This document shows positions 24,782-34,500 of a stretch of 40,589 nucleotides of DNA, one piece after another. Below the pieces are notes generated by a model. The model worked only from the letters and a program-made list of their open reading frames with translations, made no database searches and was not told the origin of the DNA. Origin of the DNA: Micrococcaceae bacterium. GTDB taxonomy: Bacteria; Actinomycetota; Actinomycetes; Actinomycetales; Micrococcaceae. Numbering within the stretch: position 1 is the first letter of the stretch; the number at the start of each line of letters is the position of its first letter. The stretch covers positions 1 through 40,589 of the forward strand of contig JABXHI010000004.1 in NCBI GenBank assembly GCA_013393415.1, given 5' to 3'. The position numbers and the translations under genes are program-made.

Positions 24782-25567
24782 TTGTGCCCGAAGACTGTTC
24801 ATCTGAACCCGAAATCGTGGTTTGATAGGTTCAGCCAGTTACTGACGGATTTTCTGGAGCATTGGAGCATAAAACACATGGGGAACCCTGACCACACAGC
24901 GGTCACACTGCATCATTACTTTCACAGTCTTGTGGAACCACTTTTGTCGCCAGAAGTTTCCCTACAGCGGCACCAACACATCATTGATGTCCTAACTGAT
25001 GCATCGACCTCAACTATCGGATTGCGTCGGATGAGCGGTCTGATTATGACGTTGATTGCATCGCTTGATCCAGAAGACCCACACCGCAACCTTGATCTCG
25101 CCGACCCAACCGACTTCACATCGCAGCTGACCATCCGTGTGTCAGGCAATAGCCGACCGTTTGATACCGCGACCATGATTGGCGATGTGCACAACCTGGA
25201 CGCCACCGATCCGGCTGAACGACTAGAGTTCGAAGCTATAGCCGATGTCAGCGTCGAGTCACTGGCCACATATCTTTTCCTCTGCACTATTTCGCCAGTG
25301 CAAGCACAGCAGTGGATCGCCGATGACCACCAGGAGGCCAGACAGACGGAAGCAGTCTTTGTCACTCAAGCCTTGCGATATGTGCTGCACCGGCGCCGAG
25401 TATTTGTCGGCAACGATGATCCGGGTACATTGATCGCGATGTATGAATGGCAGTCAGCAGATGTCAGCGCGTCGGGCATGACCGAGGCGATAGCAAACGG
25501 TCACGAGATCGCAGAAGAAATCAGCGTCGGCGACAACGTGTACCGCGCCAGGCGCATCAGCGACTGA
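24782..25567 (+). CDS. Soluble protein of unknown function
   Basis: A 261-aa protein, mostly helical, without signal peptide. The TTG start at 24782 has no clear ribosome site; an ATG at 24878 (residue 33, MGNPDHTAV) is an alternative that gives 229 aa. Codon use in the body (for example 25060-25550) is like its neighbours, supporting a real gene. It is divergent from the ParA-like operon across a 330-bp gap that contains an AT-rich TTGAAATATAAACT segment near 24730 as the only promoter candidate. No family is recognised. Confidence 0.6.
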   Translation: MCPKTVHLNPKSWFDRFSQLLTDFLEHWSIKHMGNPDHTAVTLHHYFHSLVEPLLSPEVSLQRHQHIIDVLTDASTSTIGLRRMSGLIMTLIASLDPEDPHRNLDLADPTDFTSQLTIRVSGNSRPFDTATMIGDVHNLDATDPAERLEFEAIADVSVESLATYLFLCTISPVQAQQWIADDHQEARQTEAVFVTQALRYVLHRRRVFVGNDDPGTLIAMYEWQSADVSASGMTEAIANGHEIAEEISVGDNVYRARRISD

Positions 25568-25574
25568 ACATTTC

Positions 25575-25591
25575 CACCAGCCATGCTGGTG
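25575..25591 (+). terminator. Short hairpin after the 24782 gene
   Basis: CACCAGC-CAT-GCTGGTG, a 7-bp stem with a 3-nt loop, 8 nt after the stop. No T-run follows, so termination is only suggested. Confidence 0.4.
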
Positions 25592-25786
25592 ACGGTCCGG
25601 CGATAGCCGCAAACTTTCCCGCTTCACGGTGACGGGGCCATAGTTAAGATGCTCGCCGCTCCCTGGCGGGATCGGCTCGCCATCATCTGCCCAAGTAGAT
25701 AGTTGGTTGTAACATTCTTTGGCCCAACCGACCTGCTATCTATCCCCATGATCTTGACTCCCCTATTACCTGTGCGACATTGGACC

Positions 25787-26336
25787 CCGCGCTACGCGCG
25801 GTGTCGCTGGCTTGTCTTAGGAGAGGTGAGCTCTTTGCATGTGGCTTCTGCTTGTAGGGCGCTATGCGCCCGGTGCCTTCTACGGTCAGTCCGTCTTCGG
25901 CAGTTTCAGCATTCCATCCGTTAGACCATCGCACTACGTGCAATGACTTTCCCTGAAGTTGCCCAACCATTTTCTGTCGCCAGTCGCTTGGTTTCATAAG
26001 CACTATGTGCTTGTCCGTCGTCGGGTCAGCGTGGCGGTCAGTTGTGCGCGCTGTTGCATTGTCTTATCTCGGTTCTTCTTGGGTAGGTGTGATGATATCT
26101 TTCTGTTCACCTGCCTGCACGCCTCGTGTCCCGTTTCATTTTCCGCTGCGACCAGCCACTTCTAGCTTCGCAGTTGCTGTCATTGTGTCTCGGCCACTGT
26201 TGTCGTGGATGCGACGCTGCGTTACACGTTGTGCTGAACATGGTGGTGGACATGTTGCGCTACGCGCAATGGCCGCTGACTTGCTGGGCATTTGGACAGT
26301 TGAGCATTTGATGAATTCCATAATGCACTACGTGCA
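25787..26336. repeat. Array of six covarying palindromes GCRCTAYGYGC
   Basis: Eleven-mers at 25789, 25859, 25931, 26000, 26257 and 26325 read GCGCTACGCGC, GCGCTATGCGC, GCACTACGTGC, GCACTATGTGC, GCGCTACGCGC, GCACTACGTGC. Each is a perfect palindrome around TAY; when the left arm has A the right has T, and G goes with C. Flanking bases often extend the stem (CCGCGC, GGGCGC, AAGCAC, TTGCGC). Four of the five gaps measure: 70, 72, 69 and 68 bp between starts, the other 257 bp. The sequence between is unrelated. The array lies in a 1.5-kb gap (25568-27081) without a credible gene. Confidence 0.8.
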
Positions 26337-26436
26337 ACTCTGTTGCCCACCACACTGGGAAGTGATCGCCCTGCACTCCACCCAGTCGCCGGCCCGATCA
26401 CCGAATTGTTCACCAGTGCAACCAACACTTATGTCA

Positions 26437-26454
26437 CCCGGACACTGACAGTCT
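26437..26454 (+). promoter_or_regulatory. Orphan element promoter motif CCCGGACAC (copy O)
   Basis: Motif at 26437-26445; predicted start G at 26455 after T. No start codon or convincing ORF follows, so it would make an untranslated RNA across 26455 to about 27060, or a long leader for the coupling-protein gene. Confidence 0.55.
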
Positions 26455-26600
26455 GAACCCAAGATTGATCCCGCACACCGTGACGTAGTGCCGAGAAGTT
26501 GAACGCTACGCAGCACTCAAAGCCATCAGCTATGCACCACAGGTGCACCCAGTACAACCAGCAGATCATTGCAACTCTGTACGACAAACTCGCAGCTCAT

Positions 26601-26779
26601 CGTGCCGTAGGCGCGAACAGTCCAACCACGCACCCAACCTGCCAACAAGCCCAGCCCCACCACGTAGTGGTCGAACCGATGCATCCGCATATGGGGCACA
26701 CCAAACCGGACATGACGCGCAAACAGATGACACGATGAAACGCAACGACACACAGATAGGCACACGCACCGCGTAGCGG
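26601..26779. repeat. Inverted-orientation members of the palindrome family
   Basis: CGTGCC-GTA-GGCGCG (26601-26615, one G-T pair), ACCAC-GTA-GTGGT (26659-26671) and CCGC-GTA-GCGG (26769-26779) have the reverse-complement loop (GTA instead of TAC) of the array to the left. Weaker relatives are at 26483-26491 and 26504-26513. If transcribed from the orphan promoter they would form GUA-loop hairpins. Confidence 0.55.
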
Positions 26780-27009
26780 GGCCGGTGACAATAGAAGTCG
26801 TTGCACATCGTCGTCAGATGGGCGGCATGGACGGTGCAGGTGTGAACCGCGGATCAACGGTGAGTCAGCACACCCGAGCGTGTCTGCAATATGAGATGAC
26901 GGGACCACGAAGTGACAAGGCGCGTCTCATAGTGTGGACATCCGAGGGTTGCTTGTAGGGCTGGGCGGAGGATTCGTAGAATACACCGGGTAACTGGAAG
27001 GAATTTTCG

Positions 27010-27064
27010 CATTTTTGACCCGCGTGGATTCGGGACTTCCCGTAAAAACGGTCATTTTTGACCC
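27010..27064 (+). repeat. 12-bp direct repeat CATTTTTGACCC before the coupling-protein gene
   Basis: Copies at 27010-27021 and 27053-27064, 43 bp apart; the second abuts promoter copy B. Between them CCGT-AAAA-ACGG followed by TCATTTTT (27040-27059) is a small terminator-like hairpin. Confidence 0.5.
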
Positions 27065-27081
27065 CCGGACACTCTCTGGGC
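27064..27081 (+). promoter_or_regulatory. Element promoter motif CCCGGACAC (copy B)
   Basis: Motif at 27064-27072, 9 nt before the ATG at 27082; decides that start and makes the gene leaderless. Confidence 0.75.
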
Positions 27082-29490
27082 ATGAATCAAGCTGCCTTTT
27101 ACACCTTTCAGCGCGCGACCGGGGTGCGTCCAAACCCCCAGGAATTTGCCACCAGAGCTAATGCTGCGATCAATGGTGCAGCCAGTTCTGGCCCGACTTC
27201 GTTGATAATGCACCGAACAGCTGGGGCTTATACGACCTACTTTGCGGTCAGCGACTCTGCGGCCAAATCGAAGAAGGGTTTGGAACTCGCTCAGGCCTAT
27301 GGTGCCCGAGCAAAAGAAGTCGATGAGCTGCCAGAAGATGTCATCAATGCCCCGCACATTGTGAAGCTAGTCTTCCGTTCTGCCGAGCATGGAATTGACA
27401 CTCAGTATGGTGCTGATCCTGCTGAGATGGCGCGCGGTTTATCCCAGGCAATGCCAGATGATTCGTGGGTTGGGTTCTCAGTTCGTCGGGTCAAACGCTT
27501 TGAAGCAAAGCGCAACCGAAAATATGTTGACCACCGGATGGGAGCAAATCTCAGACACCTGTCCAAAACGAAGGCAGCGGTGGTGTTCAGTGTCTATGTT
27601 GGTGCTCAGTCGCGTTCTGAAGCGATCAGTTTGGCGCGTGATGTGCCCGAGATGATGACGGGCTTTGATGTTGCAACACGTGCAGTCTCTGTCACCCACA
27701 TCAACAAGAGATCAGCAGCAGTTTTCGGCTCAGGTGTGGCCGCCGGCGCATTGACTATGGTGGCCAATGCAACCTTCGGCAATCTCCCAGAACCACTGCT
27801 TCGCATCGGGTGGATTATCACCGGTGCACTGCTCCTTGTCGGCGTGCTGGGGCTGATCTTTGGTGCACCGAAACGCAAAATGTACAGTCACTTGCGGCGC
27901 GGGTTTTTACCAGAACCCAAGAGGTCACCGTCCGTAGTTCGCAGTCCACGCAAAGAGCGGACCAAGTGGGTTCGGGATTCTGATGGTGACCAGCGGGAAA
28001 AGGTGTATAAGGAATTCTCCGGTGACTATCCGTTGAGAAAAGACGCCTTCTTATTTGAACCAACGGTCTTTGCTCCAGCCGGTAACCCGCACGGCTCAAC
28101 GCTGGCCGGGGCGATCACCGCATCGGATCGTGAAGTCACGCCGGAACTAGCCCAGGCAAACGGTCCGATCATCGGCAAGACAGTTCACGGTGCGCCAGTA
28201 CCGATTCCTGCATCGTCACTGCGGTTTTCTACCATGATTTTTGGCGAGCCAGGCTCCGGAAAGTCCGTCACCTTGCAAGGCTTGTGGAGCTGGCTGTGTA
28301 AAGAACGAGTCAATCCTTCCGGCCTTCGACACCACCCAGGTGCCGATTCCACGCTGATTGCTTTCGAGACCAAGGGCGGTGGCGTTGAGGGGTATCTTTC
28401 ACATTCGGCTTTGCATAATGACAAGGCAATACTGGTCGATGCTCTGGACTATCGGACTCCGGCTATTGACCCGTTTGATTTTGGTGATCTGCCGATGCGC
28501 GAGCAGTCCGAACGTATGGTGTCTGCACTTCAGTACGCTTTCGAGGATGGTGCCATCATGGGTCGGTCTGCCGAGTCGTTGCGCGCCGTCTACCCTGCTG
28601 CACTTGCTGCCGAGCATTACCAGATCGCATACGAAGATTGGATGGGCGATGAAGAAACTCACCGGATGTTTGCCAGCGAACACATCACCGTCCACGACTA
28701 CGCTCACGGTCTGTTGATGGGTAAGACTCCTGAAGCCTTCGATGCAATCATGGCAACGTTGTCCACCCTTGCCGACCGGTATAAGCGTGACGGCGATCTG
28801 GAAGCCTACGATGAGATCATTGAAGCAGTCGATGACATGTCACCGTTGATGCAGATGACACCATCAGCTCGCCGGTCATTCACTGAAGCACCTCGAAACA
28901 AAATTGATGTGCTGCGTCGGATGAACTACTACATGCGACCTGACCGACCAACCACCAATTTTGAAACGGTGCTGCGCAAGCACCACGCTGTAGTGATCAA
29001 CGTCGGATCATCCGGTGATGACCGAGTCATCGACGATGAACAATCCAAACTGTTGTCGGGACTTCTGGTGTATAACTTGCGCTCAGCAATCCAACGGGTA
29101 TGCATGAATTGGGAAGACCAGGGACGCTCCGTATCGGTGCTGTGCGATGAGTTCTCGATGCTGGCTGGCTCCAATGATGATGTGATGATGTGGATGCGAG
29201 ACCAGGGCCGCGCCTACGGTCTACGGATGCACTTTGCGACACAGTTCCCAGCCCAGCTATCACATAATATGCGCGAGAATGTTTTCGGATATCACACAGT
29301 TGCCACCTACACCATGGGGTCCAATACTCCATCCGAGGTGGTGGCAAAAGAACTCTCCGATGATGTGACGGGTGAAGAAATCCGCAACCTCGCAAAGTAC
29401 CACCTGCTGATGGTGACCAACGTTGAAGATGAAATCCAGCCGCCGGTCACCGTGGAAGTGCACAACTTCAATGAGGATGTGATGCTGTGA
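27082..29490 (+). CDS. VirD4/TraD-like type IV coupling ATPase
   Basis: An 802-aa membrane-bound ATPase. The N-terminal 205 residues are soluble, followed by two TM segments (about 210-256) and a HerA/FtsK-type ATPase with Walker A FGEPGSGKSVT (about 387-397), Walker B VLCDEFSML (Asp689-Glu690) and the conserved Gln in MHFATQFPAQL. Coupling proteins dock the relaxosome to the type IV channel and pump DNA. The start at 27082 is set by promoter copy B; a frame from 27058 would begin inside the promoter. Its stop overlaps the GTG of the following replication-relaxation gene (GTGA), so they are coupled. The soluble domain before the TM pair is unusual for VirD4, which begins with TM segments, and may contact other element proteins. 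Confidence 0.8.
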   Translation: MNQAAFYTFQRATGVRPNPQEFATRANAAINGAASSGPTSLIMHRTAGAYTTYFAVSDSAAKSKKGLELAQAYGARAKEVDELPEDVINAPHIVKLVFRSAEHGIDTQYGADPAEMARGLSQAMPDDSWVGFSVRRVKRFEAKRNRKYVDHRMGANLRHLSKTKAAVVFSVYVGAQSRSEAISLARDVPEMMTGFDVATRAVSVTHINKRSAAVFGSGVAAGALTMVANATFGNLPEPLLRIGWIITGALLLVGVLGLIFGAPKRKMYSHLRRGFLPEPKRSPSVVRSPRKERTKWVRDSDGDQREKVYKEFSGDYPLRKDAFLFEPTVFAPAGNPHGSTLAGAITASDREVTPELAQANGPIIGKTVHGAPVPIPASSLRFSTMIFGEPGSGKSVTLQGLWSWLCKERVNPSGLRHHPGADSTLIAFETKGGGVEGYLSHSALHNDKAILVDALDYRTPAIDPFDFGDLPMREQSERMVSALQYAFEDGAIMGRSAESLRAVYPAALAAEHYQIAYEDWMGDEETHRMFASEHITVHDYAHGLLMGKTPEAFDAIMATLSTLADRYKRDGDLEAYDEIIEAVDDMSPLMQMTPSARRSFTEAPRNKIDVLRRMNYYMRPDRPTTNFETVLRKHHAVVINVGSSGDDRVIDDEQSKLLSGLLVYNLRSAIQRVCMNWEDQGRSVSVLCDEFSMLAGSNDDVMMWMRDQGRAYGLRMHFATQFPAQLSHNMRENVFGYHTVATYTMGSNTPSEVVAKELSDDVTGEEIRNLAKYHLLMVTNVEDEIQPPVTVEVHNFNEDVML

Positions 29491-31295
29491 GTCAGTCATC
29501 AACCGGATTTCACCTACCCGATCTCGATACCGTCACCGAAGATGAGACAACCGATCTCCCCGACTTCGACCCGGACACCGGCGAGATATTGGATGATGCA
29601 GGCGTTGAGTTACCAGATTTTGGTGCACCAGAAACCCAGGACCACCAACCGGCTCTGCCCGACTTTCCATCCCCAGCTCCAACAGCGCTACCCAGCTTTA
29701 ACGATACAGCTGATCCAACGCATACAAGGGACACCAGTGACGCCACGCAGGGTGCCCCAACCATCGAACAGATAGGCTTCCGCAATGCCGATGATTCTGC
29801 TGTACCCACCACCGGTTACCAGGCACGATTCGACCCACGAGTCGCAGACCTTCCCGACACTCGACCCCAACTTGGCGAGCAGGCGTTGAAGAACCACGGC
29901 GCGCATACCCATCGTGCTGATCCGTTTTATGACCGACTGTGGCAGTTCGGTTCACAGGCGGCTTGGGCATCGTATGAGGGTGTCGTCAAACACCAGAAGG
30001 ACGGTACGACGTTGATGCTGCCATCCGGTGTGATGAAACGGGATAAGGCTATCGAGATGGTTAAATATGGTGACTACCGTTCACAGCGGATCGCTATTTT
30101 GTCAGCCCTAGATTCCTGGGGCACGGTGACTGCTGAGCAAATGGTGGCTTTGACCGGTTACCGCAACGTATTGCATCCCGATCACGATGTGACCATGTCA
30201 CTGTTCTCGTCATCGCTGGTAGATATTGGCAGACTGCAAAACTCTATGTTGGCCGTCAAAGAGGACCCCCGCTCCACAGTCTTTCGACAGCGCGCACCAC
30301 GCGGACGGATACGTTCAATTGCCAAACGTGCATGGACTTCAGCCGAGTATTTGCAGGTCGATGCCGGGGTGAACTTTGCACCGTCGTTGGGCTTCATGGA
30401 CCGCCACAACATCATGGCGACCGAATTCTCCCTACGATGCGCCGAGTCACACCCTGATGTCAACATGATCTTGGGTGAGAAGTGGTCTTCTGGTGATTCG
30501 CTGCTACCGCATACCCGTCGAAAGATTGGTTTTCACCGCACCTCGGAACAGCACCCGGTCCGCGGTGATTCCACCATCATCATGCGTAACGGGCTGCGTG
30601 TTGTCATCGAGATGACTTCTGGCCACTCCGCCAGCATTTACAAAAAGCTCAACCGTTGGGCACAGTTTTTGACCCGTCATTCACTAGCCGAGTCAGGTGT
30701 GGTTGTGCTGTTTGTGATGGCATCATCCAAATACTCTGATGGTCGAGATTATGAGACATCGGTATCGACGTTTCGGTCGTGGATGAAGTATGTTCTGCGT
30801 AAATTCCCGTCACGTGGACAGGACTCTGCTGCCGCTCGGATGGGCCTTGCACGATGGACCGATATGTTTCCGGCGAAGCACGAACTGAGCGAAGACTTTT
30901 ACTCTCTATCCGCCGAATACCACGACGTAGGCTGGGACAAGAAGCCCATTGATGCTTTCGACTTCCAGTTCAACGACCCCGATGTCGCATCGGCTCCGAT
31001 TGCGATGGCACCGGTCCTGGCTGCAACACCGCACTGGTGGCGCCGGGGCGATCAGACCCCGATGATCGGTCTACCCTCAATACGAGCCAACGAAGCACCG
31101 CTGACCGATGAAGATGAGCACCTAACCACCACCGGAGCAGTTGATGAGGTCAATCCCCCGTCGCGTCTTCGAGCTGTTGGGGCGCGACGCAAGTTCAACT
31201 CCGCCGACGATGTGACCGGCCCCGAGGTGGTCGATGAGACCGATGATCAGGCAGCACACGATGGAAGAACGAAAGCAGACGATGATGAGCAGTAA
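29487..31295 (+). CDS. Replication-relaxation family protein (relaxase-like candidate)
   Basis: A 602-aa protein starting at GTG overlapping the coupling-protein stop. Residues 1-130 are acidic and disordered with repeated LPDF motifs. At about 195-265 a winged-helix-like domain (SQRIAILSALDSWGTVTAEQMVALTGY) resembles the N-terminus of replication-relaxation proteins, and about 365-420 has an alpha/beta core LRVVIEMTSGHSASIYKKLNRW with Glu and Lys spaced as in nuclease-like folds. Replication-relaxation proteins are found beside coupling ATPases in actinobacterial mobile elements and are thought to process DNA for replication or transfer. No classical HUH or MobA motif is seen, so it is the best relaxase candidate here but not proven. 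Confidence 0.55.
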   Translation: MSQSSTGFHLPDLDTVTEDETTDLPDFDPDTGEILDDAGVELPDFGAPETQDHQPALPDFPSPAPTALPSFNDTADPTHTRDTSDATQGAPTIEQIGFRNADDSAVPTTGYQARFDPRVADLPDTRPQLGEQALKNHGAHTHRADPFYDRLWQFGSQAAWASYEGVVKHQKDGTTLMLPSGVMKRDKAIEMVKYGDYRSQRIAILSALDSWGTVTAEQMVALTGYRNVLHPDHDVTMSLFSSSLVDIGRLQNSMLAVKEDPRSTVFRQRAPRGRIRSIAKRAWTSAEYLQVDAGVNFAPSLGFMDRHNIMATEFSLRCAESHPDVNMILGEKWSSGDSLLPHTRRKIGFHRTSEQHPVRGDSTIIMRNGLRVVIEMTSGHSASIYKKLNRWAQFLTRHSLAESGVVVLFVMASSKYSDGRDYETSVSTFRSWMKYVLRKFPSRGQDSAAARMGLARWTDMFPAKHELSEDFYSLSAEYHDVGWDKKPIDAFDFQFNDPDVASAPIAMAPVLAATPHWWRRGDQTPMIGLPSIRANEAPLTDEDEHLTTTGAVDEVNPPSRLRAVGARRKFNSADDVTGPEVVDETDDQAAHDGRTKADDDEQ

Positions 31296-31563
31296 CGACC
31301 CTTCGCCAGACGACCGTTTAGAAAATATGTTGGCACGCTACGGTGTCAAACCAAATGGCACTTCTCCGACTCCGGTGCCAGCTGAAGATCAGCTATCTCA
31401 AGATGTCCAACCATTGTCTCGGCGGGAAATAAAAAACCGGCAGAGCATAGATCGCAACGAAGATATGGAAGACCAGAGTTTCTGGAATCGTGCGAAACGG
31501 TATGCTCTGCCGGCGGTCTTAGTGCTCGGTGTGTTGCTGAGCTTGTTCACCAACCTGTTTTAG
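31282..31563 (+). CDS. Small C-terminally anchored membrane protein
   Basis: A 93-aa protein if started at ATG 31282; ATG at 31261 gives 100 aa. Hydrophilic, basic and charged (DDRLENMLARYGVKP...) with one C-terminal TM segment (about the last 20 residues) ending SLFTNLF, a tail-anchor pattern. Overlaps the previous gene and converges on the helicase gene with a 4-bp overlap. Likely part of the coupling-protein transcript; function unknown. Confidence 0.55.
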   Translation: MMSSNDPSPDDRLENMLARYGVKPNGTSPTPVPAEDQLSQDVQPLSRREIKNRQSIDRNEDMEDQSFWNRAKRYALPAVLVLGVLLSLFTNLF

Positions 31564-34500
31564 GCCATTTGGGCTACCTGTTCGGCGTTGACTTCGGCTC
31601 GTTCTTCTAACCAGTCCAAAGCGTCATCGAGGTGGTCCATGTCGTGGCCGTAGACATCTACAGCTTCGAGGTACATCTTCCGGGTGGCGGCGTTGTAGCT
31701 GATCGGTGAGCCAGGACGTAGGCGCGGGTCCAGTACGGCCACCATCCCGCGATCATTTGCCGAGTTACCGGCAATAAACGTCCTGCCATTTCGACGAGCA
31801 ACAACACTACCAAGCTCAGTGTTGACACACCACGTTTTTCCAATGCCGTGCTCGGCAATATCTTTTCGAGTGGTATTAACAGATCCGCGAGCTGCAAAGC
31901 GCACCTCCCACTGGGTTTCACTGCGATTCACGATATTGCTGCGGTAACCAACCAGAGCGCATATCTCTTGAAATCGGTCGGCGTTAAGTTTTGTACCAGT
32001 GTAGAAGGTTCCAGATTTACCTTCCCTGAACCAACTGTACGTTCCGTCTCCCAACATGAGTCCGCGAAATAGCGCGAGGAGATTTGGTCTAGACGCGGTG
32101 TTGATAATCCACCGGGGGATAACTTTCTTTGCATCAAGCCAATTCCAAACATCTCGGTATGCAGAATATTGAACGGATCGGTGCGACTTCACTTCAGATT
32201 TTCTACGGCGCTGCCCAAGGACCAGGAGGTCTCGGATTCGAGATGAGTCATGTCCGTTTATTACCCACGTAATGATGTCGCCATTTCGGGTGTATTCCTT
32301 GCCCCCACGAATCGACATCTTTGTACCGTTCTTCTCCTGAACGTATCGGTTGAACTTGATATCCGTCCGACCCAGGAGTTCGTCAATTTCGTCAACCACT
32401 GCCTGTTTTGCGGTGCTTTGAGACAGTGCGATGCTGTTCTTATACTTTGAGATATATCCATCACTTATGACCAGTCCAAGGAGTGTGAACCAGTCTCTTG
32501 GAAGTTTCGACTGACCTCTTGAAACTCGACCAGCTAGCGGGAGCTGGAATCTGTGTGGAAGGCTGTCGAATCTTGTTTTCATATAGTCAGGTGATTTGCT
32601 GACGTAGTATTCTTTACTGCCGTCAGCGCGAGTATTTATCGGTCGGATTTCCTGAGGTTGGACGAACATGGTGTGGTCGGGAGTTGCCACGATGTCAGCT
32701 ACCCTATTTTTGAAACGAAGCAATGGCTCTGGCTCATCGTTGACCTTGATCGCTTTGACTTGATGCTGTTCGATTGACGGCGCACCATTAGAGGTGGCAG
32801 TCCTGGTTCCCCGAGCTTTCAGCATCTGTGGAGGAATGCCGTAAACTGTGTCACCAACCTTAATTTCGTTATATGACTTCCATCCATCTGTTGTAAGTAT
32901 CTCTGTTTCAAGGTCGAAGCATCTAATAAGTCGGCCAGCAGCCTGTTCTAGCAGTACAGCAGCATCTTGAACATAAATCCGGGTGTCTGCTGCCCACCTG
33001 TTCACACCAGCTTCGATCAGTGCAGCGCACCGGGCTTTGTCCACCGGGTTCATCGGTGCACGAGCTGGGCGATCAATGACAACCAGCGTATTGGTGACAC
33101 CGGATGCATCAACACCAGTCATCAGCGACCTGGTGCCCACAATGACCGATGACACGTCGTTCTTCCAGTCCTCGATAGCCTGGGCGCGTCCGCGGCGGTC
33201 CCACTGTGTGTAGACGTTGAACGGCAGGTGTGGATCATCTTCGATAGCTTGTGCATAAGCTTTGGCCGCTGTTGAGGTGGCGCAAATGACCATGGCAGCG
33301 CCACGGTTTGCAAAGATCAGTTCCAACATATGTTCTTTGGCCCAGTCGTGGTGCAGCTTGGTGTCCATACGCAGTTTGCCCCACCGATCATTGGCGATCA
33401 CATCGAGGTCTTCATCTTCTGGGTAGGGAATGTAGATCGCTGACTGATCATAGGCTTCGGCAAATGGTGTTTCCACATCGACGACATCACAGCGCAGCCC
33501 GGCTTCATACGGGAAGTCATCGGATAGGGTGGCCGAGACGGCAACGACCGTGGACCGCACCCGCTCGGGGTTGGCATCCACATCGGTGATGTCCTGGTCA
33601 TCTTCCAATGATTGCAGTGCTTCTTCAAGTTGTTGCTGTGCCTTATCTGAGTCTTCGATACGGTGGGCCATGGGGTCGCGGGTCCACAAGCGGTGGAACA
33701 GGTTTGATGAAACATCAATCGGTGATGCTGCAAAACTTGCCACGACACCGCCAGATGGCATGGACTGTCGGATCGCCCAGCGAGCCGTGTCACGAATCGT
33801 GGTGGAGACCAGATCAATGTCGTCAATTAAGGATTCAATCGAGGACACATGACGCATCCGAATGTCCTGTGACAGCATTCCGTCGTCTTTGACCGCTTCT
33901 TTCAGTGATGCCAAGCGAACACCCAGGGCATCCAGTTCAGCGAACTCTTCATCTTCTTCGATCCAGACTTCTTCATCGGTCTTGGCGTCGCCAAGGTAGG
34001 TGTTGATCGCCTGGGTGACAAAGGGCAACAGTTCTTTGACCTGGGCACCGGCAGTCTTGACCATGGGCGAGGGCTGGGCGTCGGGATCATCAGAGTCAAT
34101 GATGCGGTTGAGTGCTCGGGTGATGCGGGGCTCGGAGATTTCCACAGCCCCATTGGATCGCACGACCGAGGGCAGGGCGTGGGCTTCGTCAATGATGATG
34201 TGATCGAACGCGCCAAGAGTTTTGGAGTCCACGAGCACCGGAATGTTTTTGGTGGCTTGAATGGCGACCAACGTGTGGTTGGTAACGACAATGTCTGCTG
34301 CGGCTGCGGCCATTCGTGCCTGGTGACCTGCACAGGCGTTGTATGGGTCTTCGTCGTTGGAGCATTGGCCTGATGGCACGGAGACCAAGGACCATTCACG
34401 ATCCATTGGTACAGGGCATTCGTCACGTTGACCGTTGATGGCATCTGTTGAGTGCATCAGCGCCCAGGTGAGCAGATCGACCAGGGTGCCGACCGTAGAC

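Noticed and set aside
25740..26003. 87-codon minus-strand frame in the palindrome region
   Set aside because: It overlaps four palindromes, lacks a promoter or ribosome site and shows no recognisable domain.
25787..26336. CRISPR array
   Set aside because: The repeated unit is only 11 bp, palindromic and variable by covariation, the intervals are about 59 bp, and no cas genes are present.
26526..26908. Overlapping Cys/His-rich frames on both strands
   Set aside because: Several frames of similar length overlap each other with no start signals, as expected for non-coding DNA of this composition.
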